Source: Eurosta solidaginis
Lineage: Eukaryota; Arthropoda; Insecta; Diptera; Tephritidae
DNA length: 64,000 nucleotides
Direction of reading: 5' to 3'
Assembly (NCBI RefSeq): GCF_040869045.1
Contig: NC_090322.1
Span: forward strand, 278,034,662-278,098,661
This document shows positions 22,710 through 34,184 of this stretch, in pieces. Both the position numbers and the translations under genes were made by a program. The notes below the pieces were generated by a model, which was not told the DNA's origin, searched no databases, and saw only the letters and a list, made by a program, of their open reading frames with translations. Each line of letters begins with the position of its first letter. Position 1 is the first letter of the stretch.

Positions 22710-23247
22710 AACCTATCGAAAAACAAACTGGCTCGTTTGTTTTTAATGAAAGGTTGTATTTTTCTTGTATTTCGTTAGTTTTTTGAAATATAGTTTAGCG
22801 TAGGCACGCAATCAAAGCATTTATGTAAATTTTTCGATACTTCGCCCGGCAGATGAATTAATGAATGCAACACAACCAAAGCGTCTGTTTAAATCCGCCT
22901 TAATTTTTGTAGCTGTGAAAGCCTCCTGCAAATATAATGGTGCTGTAATTGCAAACAAATCAAACTCCTATATGACGCTACTCTATTTCTATGTATTTTT
23001 CTTGTATTTTCTCTTATATTTTTTGTCGAGGGAGCCAATAAGGTTTCAATACTGGTGAAAGTATGTGAACTATATTTGAAAAAACTAACAAAATACAAGA
23101 AAAATTGAACGTAGTTCATTAAAAACAAACAAGCCAGTTTGTATTTCGATAGGGTTTTTTGACATTAGGCAGTTTTTTCTTTATTTTTTCTGACAAATGA
23201 AAATTTTGTTTTTAGTTTCAAAATTTTGTGCATAAAAACACAATTAA
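22618..23247. repeat. Inverted repeat with about 178-bp arms
   Basis: The left arm (22,618-22,796) reads AATTGTGTTTTTATG... through AAACTGGCTCGTTTG. The right arm (23,067-23,247) is its approximate reverse complement (CAAGCCAGTTTG and so on). The arms are imperfect, with about one change in ten. This is a foldback structure overlapping the 320-bp and 729-bp repeats, perhaps the ends of a non-autonomous DNA element. No target duplication was identified. Confidence 0.65.
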
Positions 23248-24379
23248 ATTCAAAGCGTAAATTGTGTGTGCAAATGAGTTTTCAATAAGTGTACATTTTT
23301 CAGTTTTTCATAGTGAACTTGGGTACAGAAATTCAAATTAAAAAGTTTTTCACAATAATTTGAAAAACTCTACGTTTTCTCTGCTTTTTACAATTAAAGG
23401 AGTAACCCTCCGTAATAAATTAAACTTTTAATGAAAATCAATAACTCTGAACTGAACACTTTTCGCCATGATATAAAATTAAAATGCTGTGGAACAGGAG
23501 CAACACTTTTGTGACTACATAAACCCTGTTTCAATCTTTTACGTCTCTACACAGAACCCTAATTGACCTTTTTCAACCTAAACAACAATGGCAACCCAGA
23601 TTTTCCCGTTATGCCAACTTAAGCGAGTGCCTGTCAGAAAGAAGTCAACACACTTGTACTTGTACACTATGCTGTAAGTGCAAACAAATCAAACTCTAAT
23701 ATGACACTAATTTATTTTCTATGTATTTTTCATGTATTTTCTCCTATATTTTTTGTCGAGGGAGCCAATAAGGTTTCAGTACTGGTGTAAGTGTGTGAAC
23801 TATATTTAAAAAAACTAACGAAATACAAGAAAAATACAACGTAGTTCATTAAAAACAAACCTGCCAGTTTGTATTTCGATAGGGTTTTTTGACATTAGGC
23901 CGTTTTTTTTTATTTTTTCTGACAAATGAAAATTTTGTTTTTAGTTTCAAAATTTTGTGCATAAAAACACAACTAAATTCAAAGTGTAAATTGCGTGTGC
24001 AAATGAGTTTTCAATAAGTGTACATTTTTCAGTTTTTCATAGATAAGGAATTGAACTCCAGATTCTTGTGTTAAACAAATATAGTGTACTTGGGTACAGA
24101 AATTCAAATTAAAAAGTTTTTCACAATTATTTGAAAAACTCTACGTTTTCTCTGCTTTTTACACTTAAAGGAGTAACCCTCCTTAATAAATTAAACTTTG
24201 AATGAAAATCAATAACTCTGAACTGAACACTTTTCGCCATGGTATAAAATTAAAAGGCTGTGGAATAGGAGCAACACTTTTGTGACTACATAAACCCTGT
24301 TTCAATCTTTTACAGAACCCTAATTGACCGTTTTCAACCGAAACAACAATTGCAACCCAAATTTTCCCGTTATGCTCAC
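22942..24379 (+). repeat. Tandem duplication, about 729-bp unit; second unit split by piggyBac
   Basis: Unit 1 (22,942-23,670) and unit 2 (from 23,671) share GTCGAGGGAGCCAATAAGG (23,026 and 23,756) and TTTTCGCCATG-type blocks. Unit 2 carries a roughly 45-bp extra block near 24,043. Unit 2 is interrupted at TTAA (24,380-24,383) by the piggyBac element and ends after it at about 27,056. Unit 1 has the uninterrupted TTAA site near 23,618. No coding function is seen. Confidence 0.85.
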
Positions 24380-24383
24380 TTAA

Positions 24384-27004
24384 CCTTAGAACCGTGAGTT
24401 GGGCACTCAGTGCCCATATTAGGTTTTGATGTTGAATTACTGGGGACCGGGAAGTCCTATTAAATTTCTTTTTGGCAGACTGATAAATTGTAGATATGTT
24501 TATGGTATTTTAAAATTTCAGGTGTATAACTGTTAAAATAAAATAGTAACGGCATTTCATATGGTTGGTTCTCTGTACGTGAATTGGGGCACTCATTGCC
24601 CATAATATTTCTTCATATATTTTGTATGGAAACATAAAAATTTCTCACGGATTTTGGAGGATATTCTGCATTTTTATCAGTTCTGCCTAAAAGTTTCAAG
24701 TGAACAGTTTGATTTCATATTTTATAAAAATTTTGTTTGAAATGAGTGAGCAATTAGCAGTTTATTTGGCAAACCTACGCCGTGAATTGACTGAAGAAGA
24801 AGAGGAAAATCTTGCAAATTATTTCAAAGAGCACGAAAACGATGATGATGGTGGTGGAAAAGACCCTACATTTGAAGGCGATGATGAACCAATACCCAGT
24901 GACCAGTCTGACTTTGGAGACGAAAATGCACCGCCCATTCCAGACCCACGTTTTGAAGAATATGACCACGAGGAAGCACCGCTAAATATGGATCCCGCTG
25001 AAAACGTATCTTTTTCAAGTTCAGCTATTGGGAGGAACCGTGGAGAAAAATATTGTGGTCAAGGAAGGAACGACCTAACTGTATGGTGGTTAATGCCAAA
25101 TCAAACTGAAGAACGGCGAACAGAACTGGCATTGGAAATGCGCAGACAATCAACGTCCATATGCACGGAAAGATTTGAGCCAAAAAGAGACGCATTCATA
25201 CGTCTTTTCCCAGTGTCTCTTCTTGAAGGTATTGCTCTTGATACGAATAGGAAAGCTAAAAGAGTAATTGAAGCCAATATGCGTCAAGCAATTCCAAAAA
25301 AATTAAGATATTGGCAGGACAAGAATGTTGATGAAATATATGCTTTTATTGCAATAATTTTATACGCCGGTGCTGAAAAAGCAAACTTAGTTCAATCCAA
25401 GGATCTTTTTAACAAAATGAACAATCCCGTTTATAGAGCAGTGATGCCATTGTATCGGTTTGAGCAATTGTGCCGCTTTTTACGCTTTGACGATTCGAGG
25501 ACTAGCGCTGAGAGATTACGGCACGTTAAGTTGGCGCCTATTCGTCATGTATGGACATTATTCTTGGAGAATTTGACGACGCCCTACATTCCATGTAAAG
25601 AATTGATAATTTATGAGCAGTTACTTTCAACAAGAAACCGATGCAGTTTCCGCCAATATATTCCATCTAAGCCTGGAAAATATGGCTTGTTTGGCTTGTT
25701 GACGCAAAAACCAATTATCCCGTCTCAGGTGAGGTATATTTGGGTTCACAGCCTAATGATCAGAGGTCTACTGTCATCGCGCGCAGTCTCGTTATGCGAC
25801 TCAGTAATCGCTATTTGGATAAGGGTGTAAATATCACGATGGACAACTTTTTCACAAGCTACGACTTGGCAGAGGAATTGCTTGCACGGAATACGACCTT
25901 GGTGGGCACAATAAGAGGAAATAAGCCCCAATTGCCAAAGCTTTTTAGATCTTCTGAGGAAGCAAAAAAAGGGGTATATTTGAATCAGTGTTTTGCTTTT
26001 CAAATTCAATACAATTGGTAAGCTTTACATCACAATCAAAGAAAAACGTCCTACTGCTTTCAACAGCCCATGCCAGTGAAGAAGTGAATCCTGTGATAAA
26101 AAAACCACAAGTCATACATGACTATAATGAGCATAAAGGAGGAGTCGATACTTTTGACAAAATGCTACGCGGATTCACAGGCAAAAGAAAAACAAACCGC
26201 TGGCCCATGGCATTATTTTATAATATGCTGGACGTTGCTACACTTGCTGCACTCAGGCTTTTTGAGCATAGTAACCCTATATGGAACATCCATATTTCTG
26301 AAAAGCGCAAAATATTTTTGAAATACTTGGCAATAGAGCTAGCAGAGAAACAATTGCACAATCGATGCAAAACACAAATTATTTCTACAACTAAAATTGC
26401 AATGGACTTGATAGATTTTAAAATAGTTCCTTCAGTATCGAGATCGCGTCCAACAGTACAGGTAAGTTTTCCTAGCTTATATAATTTCAAAATAATTTCA
26501 TTATTTTCATTTCCCAGGTAAACACTTTGAAACGACGGTGTGAAACCTGCAGAACTGCTAAAGTCGACAACAAAACAACGGCAGTTTGCGACCATTGTCT
26601 TACTCCAACCTGCACCAAACACTATTTAAGGACTTGCGAAAACTGCTACTTCAACAAATACAATTCCGATGCTGATACCGACTCAGATATTGGTGAATAC
26701 GAGGACAATATTCCAACAACGTCAACAACAAATCAAAACGCATCAAAAAGACAGCAGAGAACTTCGCCCATTTGAGAGATCCAAAACTTAAACTTTATAA
26801 GATTTTTACTTTTATATATTAAAAAATATCTGTTTATAACAAAATAAATATATTTCATTGAATTATATAAATAAATAAACGAAATATTGGCCTTTTCATA
26901 AAAAAATCTCTTAAAATGCTTAAATTTTCATACAAAATACTTTACTGGGCACTGAGTGCCCAAGTCACGAGATTAGGTTGTATGGCCATGTCACGGTTCT
27001 AAGG
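24384..27004 (+). mobile_element. piggyBac-like DNA transposon with intact ends
   Basis: The element is flanked by the TTAA duplication diagnostic for piggyBac (24,380-24,383 and 27,005-27,008). It ends in a perfect 14-bp inverted repeat, CCTTAGAACCGTGA and its complement (24,384-24,397 and 26,991-27,004). Palindromes TGGGCACTCAGTGCCCA (24,400-24,416) and TGGGCACTGAGTGCCCA (26,946-26,962) lie just inside each end, with a related one at 24,587-24,601. Length is 2,621 bp. The transposase inside is broken, so it could move only if a related source supplied enzyme. Confidence 0.95.
24742..26775 (+). pseudogene. piggyBac transposase, frameshifted, catalytic Asp lost
   Basis: A DDE-type transposase that cuts and pastes at TTAA. 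The start is ATG at 24,742 (MSEQLAVYLANL), followed by an acidic N terminus. The fold core is recognisable by YGAEKA-like and CRFLRFDD blocks. The first catalytic Asp, normally in a DEQL motif, is Tyr (IIYEQLL). The conserved RQYIPSKPGKYG follows, then a stretch is shortened and the frame shifts near 25,740. The second Asp is kept in NITMDNFFTSYDLA. Another frameshift lies near 26,010. The third Asp is kept in HKGGVDTFDKM. A 56-bp intron (26,462-26,517, GTAAGT...CCCAG) joins in phase to a C-terminal cysteine-rich domain (CETC, CDHC, CENC), with a stop at 26,773-26,775. Two frameshifts and the D-to-Y change mark it as dead. Confidence 0.9.
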
Positions 27005-27056
27005 TTAAGCGAGTGCCTGTCAGAAAGAAGTCAACACACTTGTACTTGTATACTAT

Positions 27057-27114
27057 GTTAGAGTACTCCAACATGAAGAAAATGGAACACGTAATCCAAC
27101 AATTTTTGCAGGGT
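27057..27114 (-). repeat. Solo end of the CCCTGCAAAAAT-type element
   Basis: AATCCAACAATTTTTGCAGGG and the preceding 30 bp match the reverse complement of the left end of the element at 29,803-30,147, with a few changes. It abuts the end of the 729-bp repeat, so it is probably a truncated relative. Confidence 0.5.
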
Positions 27115-27278
27115 AGTTATTTAAACGCAACATTTAAATCCATAGTTTTTATTCGCCAAAGTGAAATATAATTTGTTCTATTTTTTGCACTGAGCATTGG
27201 ATTTGCATTGCCTCGATAAGGGTTAATATGTAGGTATTTGCCTAAAACTGTATGTACATATGTATGTATGTCTGCGGC

Positions 27279-30200
27279 TTAAATCAAACTGAGTCTGCTG
27301 TTAGTTTTTCGTAGCTGTGCCCGCCATGGGATAATGTTATCTGCATCCTCCGCTCTTATGTATTGATTGCTATTATTCGAAAAGTTTTGGTTGATGGCAT
27401 CTTCTGTAGTTGTTGCATTGTTACCGCTAGCAATTTGTTCATTCTGTTCTCTATTTTCTTTGTTACTGTTATTGTCATAGACACTTTGAGCCGGTACGCT
27501 AGTTTTTTCATTGCCAGATGACACTAAATTAATATTATCAGTTGAAAATGCACGATTCTTTATCTGCCATGTCTCGGCAATGCGATTATTTTCCTCGATT
27601 TTAGGTGTATAAATTGAAGCTCTGTAATGTAAAAGATCACAAATTTAACATGAAACTGTCGTGTAATTATGTGTGTATTTATGAAGGTAGGTACTTTAAT
27701 TTATTTTCAGTTTCTTCTCGGCGCGCTAATAGATCTCGTTTCCATTGAGGTATTTGTGAAAGTCGCCTATTTTCAGCTTCATTCGCCATACGTTCCTCGA
27801 ATTCTTTTTTAGCTCGTTCTGCGGCTTTTTTCGCCATCATTTGCCTTTTCCAATCAGGAATGACATTCCCTGCCTGATCTTTTTCTGGAATCTGTGAATA
27901 AAGCTTTGATACCGATTGACATATCCGCTCACTATTCAAAAATATGGTCAAACTTTTTGTGCTTACCTGATCTATATAATTGTTTGCTGTAAATTGTTTG
28001 GAAATTTCTGAATAATGCTCTGTATCGAATTGCCCGGCCATTTGCTTTTCTACTTTCATTTTCTTTATACCTGGAATGTCCTTTGATATCTTCAATTCGG
28101 CGATAAGATCCGTCTTAAGATATGCCTCCGACGATGTCGTCAAACATTGCATACTCAAACTGCGTGCTGGCATTTGATATGGTTTTGGCATTTTCTGGGT
28201 GTCAGTGCGTCGAAGCTAAACAGGTGGTAAAACAAATTTAAATATAACTTTGTAATATAGTAACCTTTGAACTTTTCAGTGAGGTTGCTTCTTCCAAATT
28301 ATTTTTGTTAAACATTGATAGAGATACCTACATACATAACTGCTTAAAAATCAAATAAACGATTATTATCAGTCCCACCTCTTCAAACTGCAATACCACA
28401 GTTAAATATATAACATACATATTATCAAATACATACATATGTACACACATATATAACATATATGATGTACGTCCAAATCTTTGAAGAGTTTCAGCTATGG
28501 TGTCTAAGAAGATTCTTGTAAACACTTTTTGCCCGCGAAATATAAATGCTAAACAAGGTGCAATTTCATGAAAGTTGTGATAGTTGAAAAATGTTTAATC
28601 TTTATGTAATCCATAAGAATACTGGTATCCTAATAAAGAATTTGGGTATCTACACTTTTTTTTAGAAAATTCCTTATTTACACAGGTGAACTCGCCTTAA
28701 AAATGCGTAAATTATTCCTGCAAAAATACTTTTAAAATTACAAATAGATATAAAGTTATAGTTGTTGTAAATTCACATTTTTGCAGTATCTACTCACAAT
28801 TTCCACAAACCCTAGTAAAATATGTGGGTATCTACAAAATGAAAGCAGCATCTCCTACAAGGAAACCAAGTGAAGTTACATGTTTCCTAAGGCATCGAGT
28901 CCGGGGAATTCTGAATACCGGTATTCCCGATCCATTGAATAAATAAAAAAATGCTTTAAAAAATGTTTTTATACTTTAAAAGCAGTAAAGGACACTCACT
29001 GCTCAATAGTGCAAACCAAACTTTAATTGATTAATGGTGTCCCTCTTTTTTACTTTTGCAAAGTCCTCATTTGGTTTATCAAAAGGGAATCCTCTTTTCG
29101 TGATAAAGTACAGCCTTCTTTAGACGGTATAAATTGCAATGATCTGATTTCAAAGGGAATAAAAACTTTTATATAAGATAGATCTCGTGGTCTACACCAC
29201 AATTTCCCTTATCAGTGTGGAGTCTTTCTTATGATACTTAATAGGTATGCTCTAATATGTTTAGGATATTTTTTAAAAATAATGAAGTGTTTTGAATTGT
29301 GTTTTGTAACACTTGTGTTGAAGTCCACAACATCAATTATTTCATTTGGTTTCAAACGAAACTGATTCTTATTAGTGTTTATAAGATTTGAATTGATTTT
29401 TATTTAAAATATTGGATATTTCAGTCCTTGCTTTTGTTAAACTCCATTTTGAAAGCCCGAAATCCCGGGTCTGCAATGTCTTCGGGCTTCGGGCCTTAAT
29501 GTTTCTTGGTCGAAAACAACGTACATATCTTCGCAGATACTGCGCCTTTAAAAATATTCTTAGACCACGTTTACACATGTACAATCTACAATAAATCCAA
29601 AATAATTAATCTTGGCGTTAACATATGAAAGGCCAGCGATAATAAGTTTATTTATTTTTTGAGTGAATAAAAACTTATAAACATATCCGTAAGACCTAGT
29701 TTACATGAAACGAGATTATCTTCATTTTCGTACTCAACTCGCAATCATGAACTATGTAGCTAGATTTCCCATATAAATTTTTCCCTTCGATAATCGCAAA
29801 TTCCCTGCAAAAATCGTTGGATCATGTGGTCCACTGGAGTACTTACCATTATACTCCACTGTAATGCAGCAATGGACCAACTCCTGTTTCTACACGAACA
29901 CATTGTAAGTCGATCATTGCTCGTTTTTAACGATTGTAATCACTACACGATGTTTATTGGACTGTGGGTACTCCATGGATTACTCTGATGTAATGTGAAG
30001 CTGGAGTATATGGTCCAGTCCTAGGACATCGCAATGTTAATTGGACCATATTTTTTGTATGAATTGTGATTAATTTTGGAGTACTCGGTTGGTCCATAGC
30101 GAGTACTCCATACATGCATGCATGGAGTACTCGCGATTTTTGCAGGGTTGTGAACAGATTTTAGAGAGGCTTTTTTTTATAGAAAAAGTTCCACCTCTAG

Positions 30201-31580
30201 AGATTTGTCTATAATTGGAAGCACACAATAAAAGAGAAACTTGACAATTTGACAGAACATAATCTAGCACATAGATTATCTATTAACGATTTATTGTAGA
30301 ATAAGAAAAGTGTAAACGTGGTCTAACTTAGCCCAAAACATGGACTTGTCGTTTTTTCCATAAGAAGCAGGCATACCGGATCATTCAATTCGGTACATTT
30401 TTGGTATCATTTCGGGAAAGCTTTAAAATCATTTCGATACAATTTTGGGGCAGTTGAAGCATCCTTTCGGGTGCGATTTGGGACTTTTTTAAGGTATCAT
30501 TTTGGAAGAACTTCAGGATAATTTCAAGAATATTTCGGGAAAAATTTGGAACAATTTCAAGATAGTTTTGGGATTATTTCATGATCCTGTGGCTGTCCTG
30601 AAATTTTTTCGAATTGGTCTCGAAATGATTTCGAAGTGTACCCCAAAGGATGCTTCAACTGTCCCAATATTTTCCCGAAACAGTCTCGAAGTGATCTTGA
30701 AATTGTTATTGTTATATGTTTATAAGTTTCGTTTTTATTAAAAAAAAAAATAAAAAAATAAATGCACTTGTTTTTTCTTTTATTTTGTGCTTCCATTACG
30801 AGATGACAGCCTAGAGAAGGTTCTACGCCGCAATCTCTAAAATTTTTTCACAATTACAGATTATATTAATAATACAATTTATATGGGAAATCTATTTATT
30901 TAATTACCGATTAAGAGTTAAGTATGAAGATGAAGATAATCTCGTTATATGTAAACTAGTTCTTAGCTTTTTTGCAACTACATTGTTTTTATAGACTGAG
31001 GTATCTCCATACAAAATCGTACATCAGTAGGTATAAAAAATTTCTGGTATCAGGAATCACAGTTTTAACTATTTTTTTGCGTAAACGGAAAGATTAATTC
31101 GATTAATTTTGAAAAAAAAAAAAAAACGCATATGTTGGAAAATCTACATGCAAACATGTTATGTCCAATATTTCATATTTAGTTAAAATTTAGATATAGA
31201 TAGATTTTTTATAAGGATTTCAGAATACCTCCTTCGGCACCAAAGCTGAAACGCTTCCAGAAGTTACAACTGTCCCCGTGATAACGTTGTAGTAGGTGGG
31301 TGGCATTATATTCAATTTTATCGATTTTGAGATTACCTGCACACTATTAAGATCTTGTATGGAAATGGCGGAGAGTGGCTGGTGGTGTTTACGCGTAGCT
31401 GTGTCTTGATTAACAATTGATATATGCGAATTGATAGTTTTCATATTATTAAGCTTTTCATTGTGCTTCTTTTGCGGTTGAACTGGTAATGGAGGCGGCG
31501 GTGGCGGTTTAGGCGGTTCAAAACCTACTACATGCTGGTTGGACACCTGGATATGCATATAATCCTCACTATCAGTGGAT
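27279..31580 (-). CDS. f: Forked/espin-like actin-bundling protein, C-terminal exons
   Basis: Actin-filament cross-linker family; fly Forked bundles actin in bristles and hairs. Four exons on the minus strand splice in frame: 31,337-31,580 (acceptor CTCTTAG, donor CAG|GTAATC), 27,967-28,215, 27,695-27,891 and 27,279-27,621. The stop is TAA at 27,279-27,281. The first has an espin-like proline run (GFEPPKPPPPPPLPV). The third carries two repeats of the signature IP-WKR (VIPDWKRQMMAKKAAERAKK and IPQWKRDLLARREE). The last ends WRAQLRKTNSRLSLI. Exon phases agree at each junction (0, 0, 2), giving about 343 residues. Upstream exons, including expected ankyrin repeats, lie outside or are not visible. 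The donor of exon 27,695-27,891 (GTACCT) is weak. Family assignment is from motif memory, so the symbol is provisional. Confidence 0.72.
29803..30147. mobile_element. 345-bp MITE-like element with 14-bp terminal inverted repeats
   Basis: A perfect inverted repeat, CCCTGCAAAAATCG (29,803-29,816) and its complement (30,134-30,147), encloses sequence rich in GGAGTACT and TGGTCCA words, many in inverted pairs. No ORF is present, and no matching target duplication is apparent. A related end is at 27,057-27,114. Confidence 0.65.
30360..30720. repeat. Degenerate ATTTCGGGA-type repeat with inverted 26-bp arms
   Basis: Words such as ATTTCGGGA, ATTTCAAGA and TTTTGGGA recur at short irregular spacing. 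Within it, 30,446-30,471 and 30,641-30,666 form an inverted repeat around CAGTTGAAGCATCCTTT with two mismatches. The 79-codon frames on both strands look repeat-derived. Confidence 0.5.
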
Positions 31581-33861
31581 CTAAGAGTAAGAAAGAAAAC
31601 CATACAAAATTGAAGCAAACGCAGGGGACGTTCTGTACATATTATATCGCACACATAGATCAATAGGGAGCTAACTAAAAAATCTTAAATTTTGAAGTTA
31701 TGGGCTTTCCTATTCAATACCAACCAAACTGTATACTCGATTTACTAATACCTCCACCAACCAGTACGGCAGAGGAGAGGCAGTAATTTTTCACGTTTTT
31801 TGAACACTGCGATTTTTCGAGTTGATTGCTATTTTGAGCTAGGTGTGCGATATATAAAGGCAAAAATCCCTGAACAGCATACATAGACATTTGTAAATGA
31901 TCAAGTTGAATTAAAGAAAGACGTCTTTCATGGTACGTGTCATGTCCGTTGAATCACAATCATTGTGAATTCATACAAGTGAAAAATCTTTCTATTTTTC
32001 CATTTCCACACCAACCTGTCAAACAATAGATGACAGGGAGAAGGGCTGTCGCGAATGGCCAGAGAATGGAAGAAAGGTTAGCTTTTTGCTCACGGTGATT
32101 AAAGTGAAGGGCCCGTTTTTGTTTCAAATCAGCTTTTCTTTTAAATGTTATTAATATTCATTTCTAAAATATAGTTAATAGCAGGGCGAATTTAGTACCA
32201 GGTGTTGTTATCCCAACAGCCGATTGCTTCTTCTTCATTATTTTCCATACATAGCCTTGTACAACAAAATGTCAGTTAATCGAAATCAATGAAAGTTTTC
32301 TTTTGACTTCACATTCTTCTGCATGGCGAATTGGTTGAATTCGCTTTGCCAACACCTGGTATGGATTCGCCTTGGTTCATAGATAAAATATTAGCAGCCA
32401 GTTAACCAAACATTTTAATAATGCAATGAACCAGTCGTCTACAAATATTTTCGAAAAACACTATTGAGTAAATGATTTAAGTAATCGAACAATGATTGAA
32501 CAGGTGATCGGGGCTGTTTACTATTGTGAACGCTTTTTTTTTTTTAAATTCGTCACTTGTATGAATTCACACTGATCACAACTAATAAAAGCGGCATATG
32601 TAGAACGTTCTGCAGCATCACTGACGATATAAACTTAACATCAGGTATAGCTCGCTTTTTAATTTCTTTGTCAAAATAGTTATTAGAGGTTTACAATTTT
32701 ATTAAAACGTTAAATTTTGTCAAATTTGTTAACAAACCTTTGCCAAGTTGGATGCGTTCGTAATATCATCATTTTTACTACTAAACTTAAAATAATTGTT
32801 GGCTTTATTTGAACATGAAAATAATTTTTTTAGCGAAATTTCTCATGAATTATAGATAAACACACAAATAAAAATAACAAAAGATGTGGTGAAGTGGACC
32901 ACTGAAACTGGTGTTCGTAGCATTGTTTATAAGGTGCAGTTTGCACGCACTCATGTGGCACGCGAGTTTCAAAGGAAAATGGATATCGTTCGTCTATAAA
33001 TTAAATGCACCAATTACTTTACGGTATTCGTTTTATACCTGAATGCTAATGTACATACATATACATACGCAGTGCAAATAAATGCATATTCATATACATA
33101 GGTATATAAATAACAATCCAACAGAATATGTGTATGTACAACGTTAAGTGTTAACAGTGGGCGCTAATTCATCTAATTGAATCAGTAAACATTAGAATGG
33201 GTCGATTTGCATGTTCACAAAGCCATGCTCTAGCTCTGACAACATATTTCCACCTAGAGATTTATTCGAGATTTAGGCATCTGAAAAGATTTAACGTTAA
33301 AGATTGCAAGTTTTATCATGCAAAATTAAATATCGAAAAGCAGAAATCTTCATTAAATCTTCATTCATTTCAACATTTCAGGTATGGCAACCAACAATTC
33401 ATATATCATAATATTTTTTGGGAGGAAAATATTTTAAGGTAGGAGCAATTTTAAATTTCATGGACGACAGGTGTTTTTTTTTAAGATTTTCAAGTTTAGA
33501 TTCTTATTAATTTGAAAATATTTAAGTTTTTTGTGGGTAAAAAACTTCACAAAAATTTAGACTGTTTATGTATGTACTATAGTTTTTCAATATGAAAAAA
33601 AAAACTTCAAATAAAACTACAGTGGAGACAGTGTAGGTTCAAAAAGGGGAGAAAAAATATAAACACGAAGCTCGATTTACCTCCGAGTAGAAAAAGCTGC
33701 TTTGAAGTAGATAAAAAGATGGTGAGTTCCGATTGAGCTGTCGACTAAAAAAAGTTCGTTTTGCCGGGCGGAGTATTAAATAAAAAAAAACTTTTTAAAA
33801 ATTAACTTTTAGAATAATTAGGACTGTGATATAAACTGTAAGATTTAATAATTTATGTTGT
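31581..33861. other. Non-coding stretch upstream of the forked-like exon, with one inverted-repeat pair
   Basis: No convincing exon is seen. A perfect 19-bp inverted repeat, TGTGAATTCATACAAGTGA, occurs at 31,964-31,982 and 32,553-32,571, about 608 bp end to end, and may be a small DNA element. The 81-codon frame at 33,197 has no recognisable features. An upstream intron of the forked-like gene is the likely setting. Confidence 0.45.
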
Positions 33862-33895
33862 TTTTATTTTTATTTTCGGCCTTTCAAAAGTTATA

Positions 33896-34184
33896 TCAAG
33901 AAGAATTTCCGAGCTCTAGGCCACACATATATATTAGTAATAAAAATGCAATTGATTATACCATATATGTTGTATTTATTTATTTTGTCGATATTTCGAT
34001 TTCAATTAGAAATCATCTTCAGGGACTTGTGTGTCGACAAGGTGCATTCACAAGTCCCTGAAGATGATTTCTAATTGAAATCGAAATATCGACAAAATAA
34101 ATAAATACAACATATATGGTATAATCAATTGCATTTTTATTACTAATATATATGTGTGGCCTAGAGCTCGGAAATTCTTCTTGA
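33896..34184. repeat. Long hairpin 1: 136-bp arms, 17-nt loop
   Basis: Bases 33,896-34,031 are the reverse complement of 34,049-34,184, as far as I can check without mismatch. The loop 34,032-34,048 contains GTCGACAAGG. A transcript would be a 136-bp double strand. It might be fused inverted termini of a DNA element. The copy at 37,453 is nearly identical. Confidence 0.92.

Larger units (their letters stand above)
28216..31336 (-). other. Large intron of the forked-like gene
   Basis: About 3.1 kb between exons in phase 0. It contains a small transposon (29,803-30,147), a degenerate repeat region (30,360-30,720) and otherwise AT-rich sequence. I found no further exon that is needed to keep the frame, but a small alternative exon cannot be excluded. 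Confidence 0.55.

Noticed and set aside
30502..30741. 79-codon frame in the forked-like intron
   Set aside because: Built from degenerate ATTTCGGGA-type repeats, with an equally long antisense frame.
33197..33442. 81-codon frame upstream of the tandem duplication
   Set aside because: No recognisable domain, splice context or conserved pattern; within chance for AT-rich DNA.
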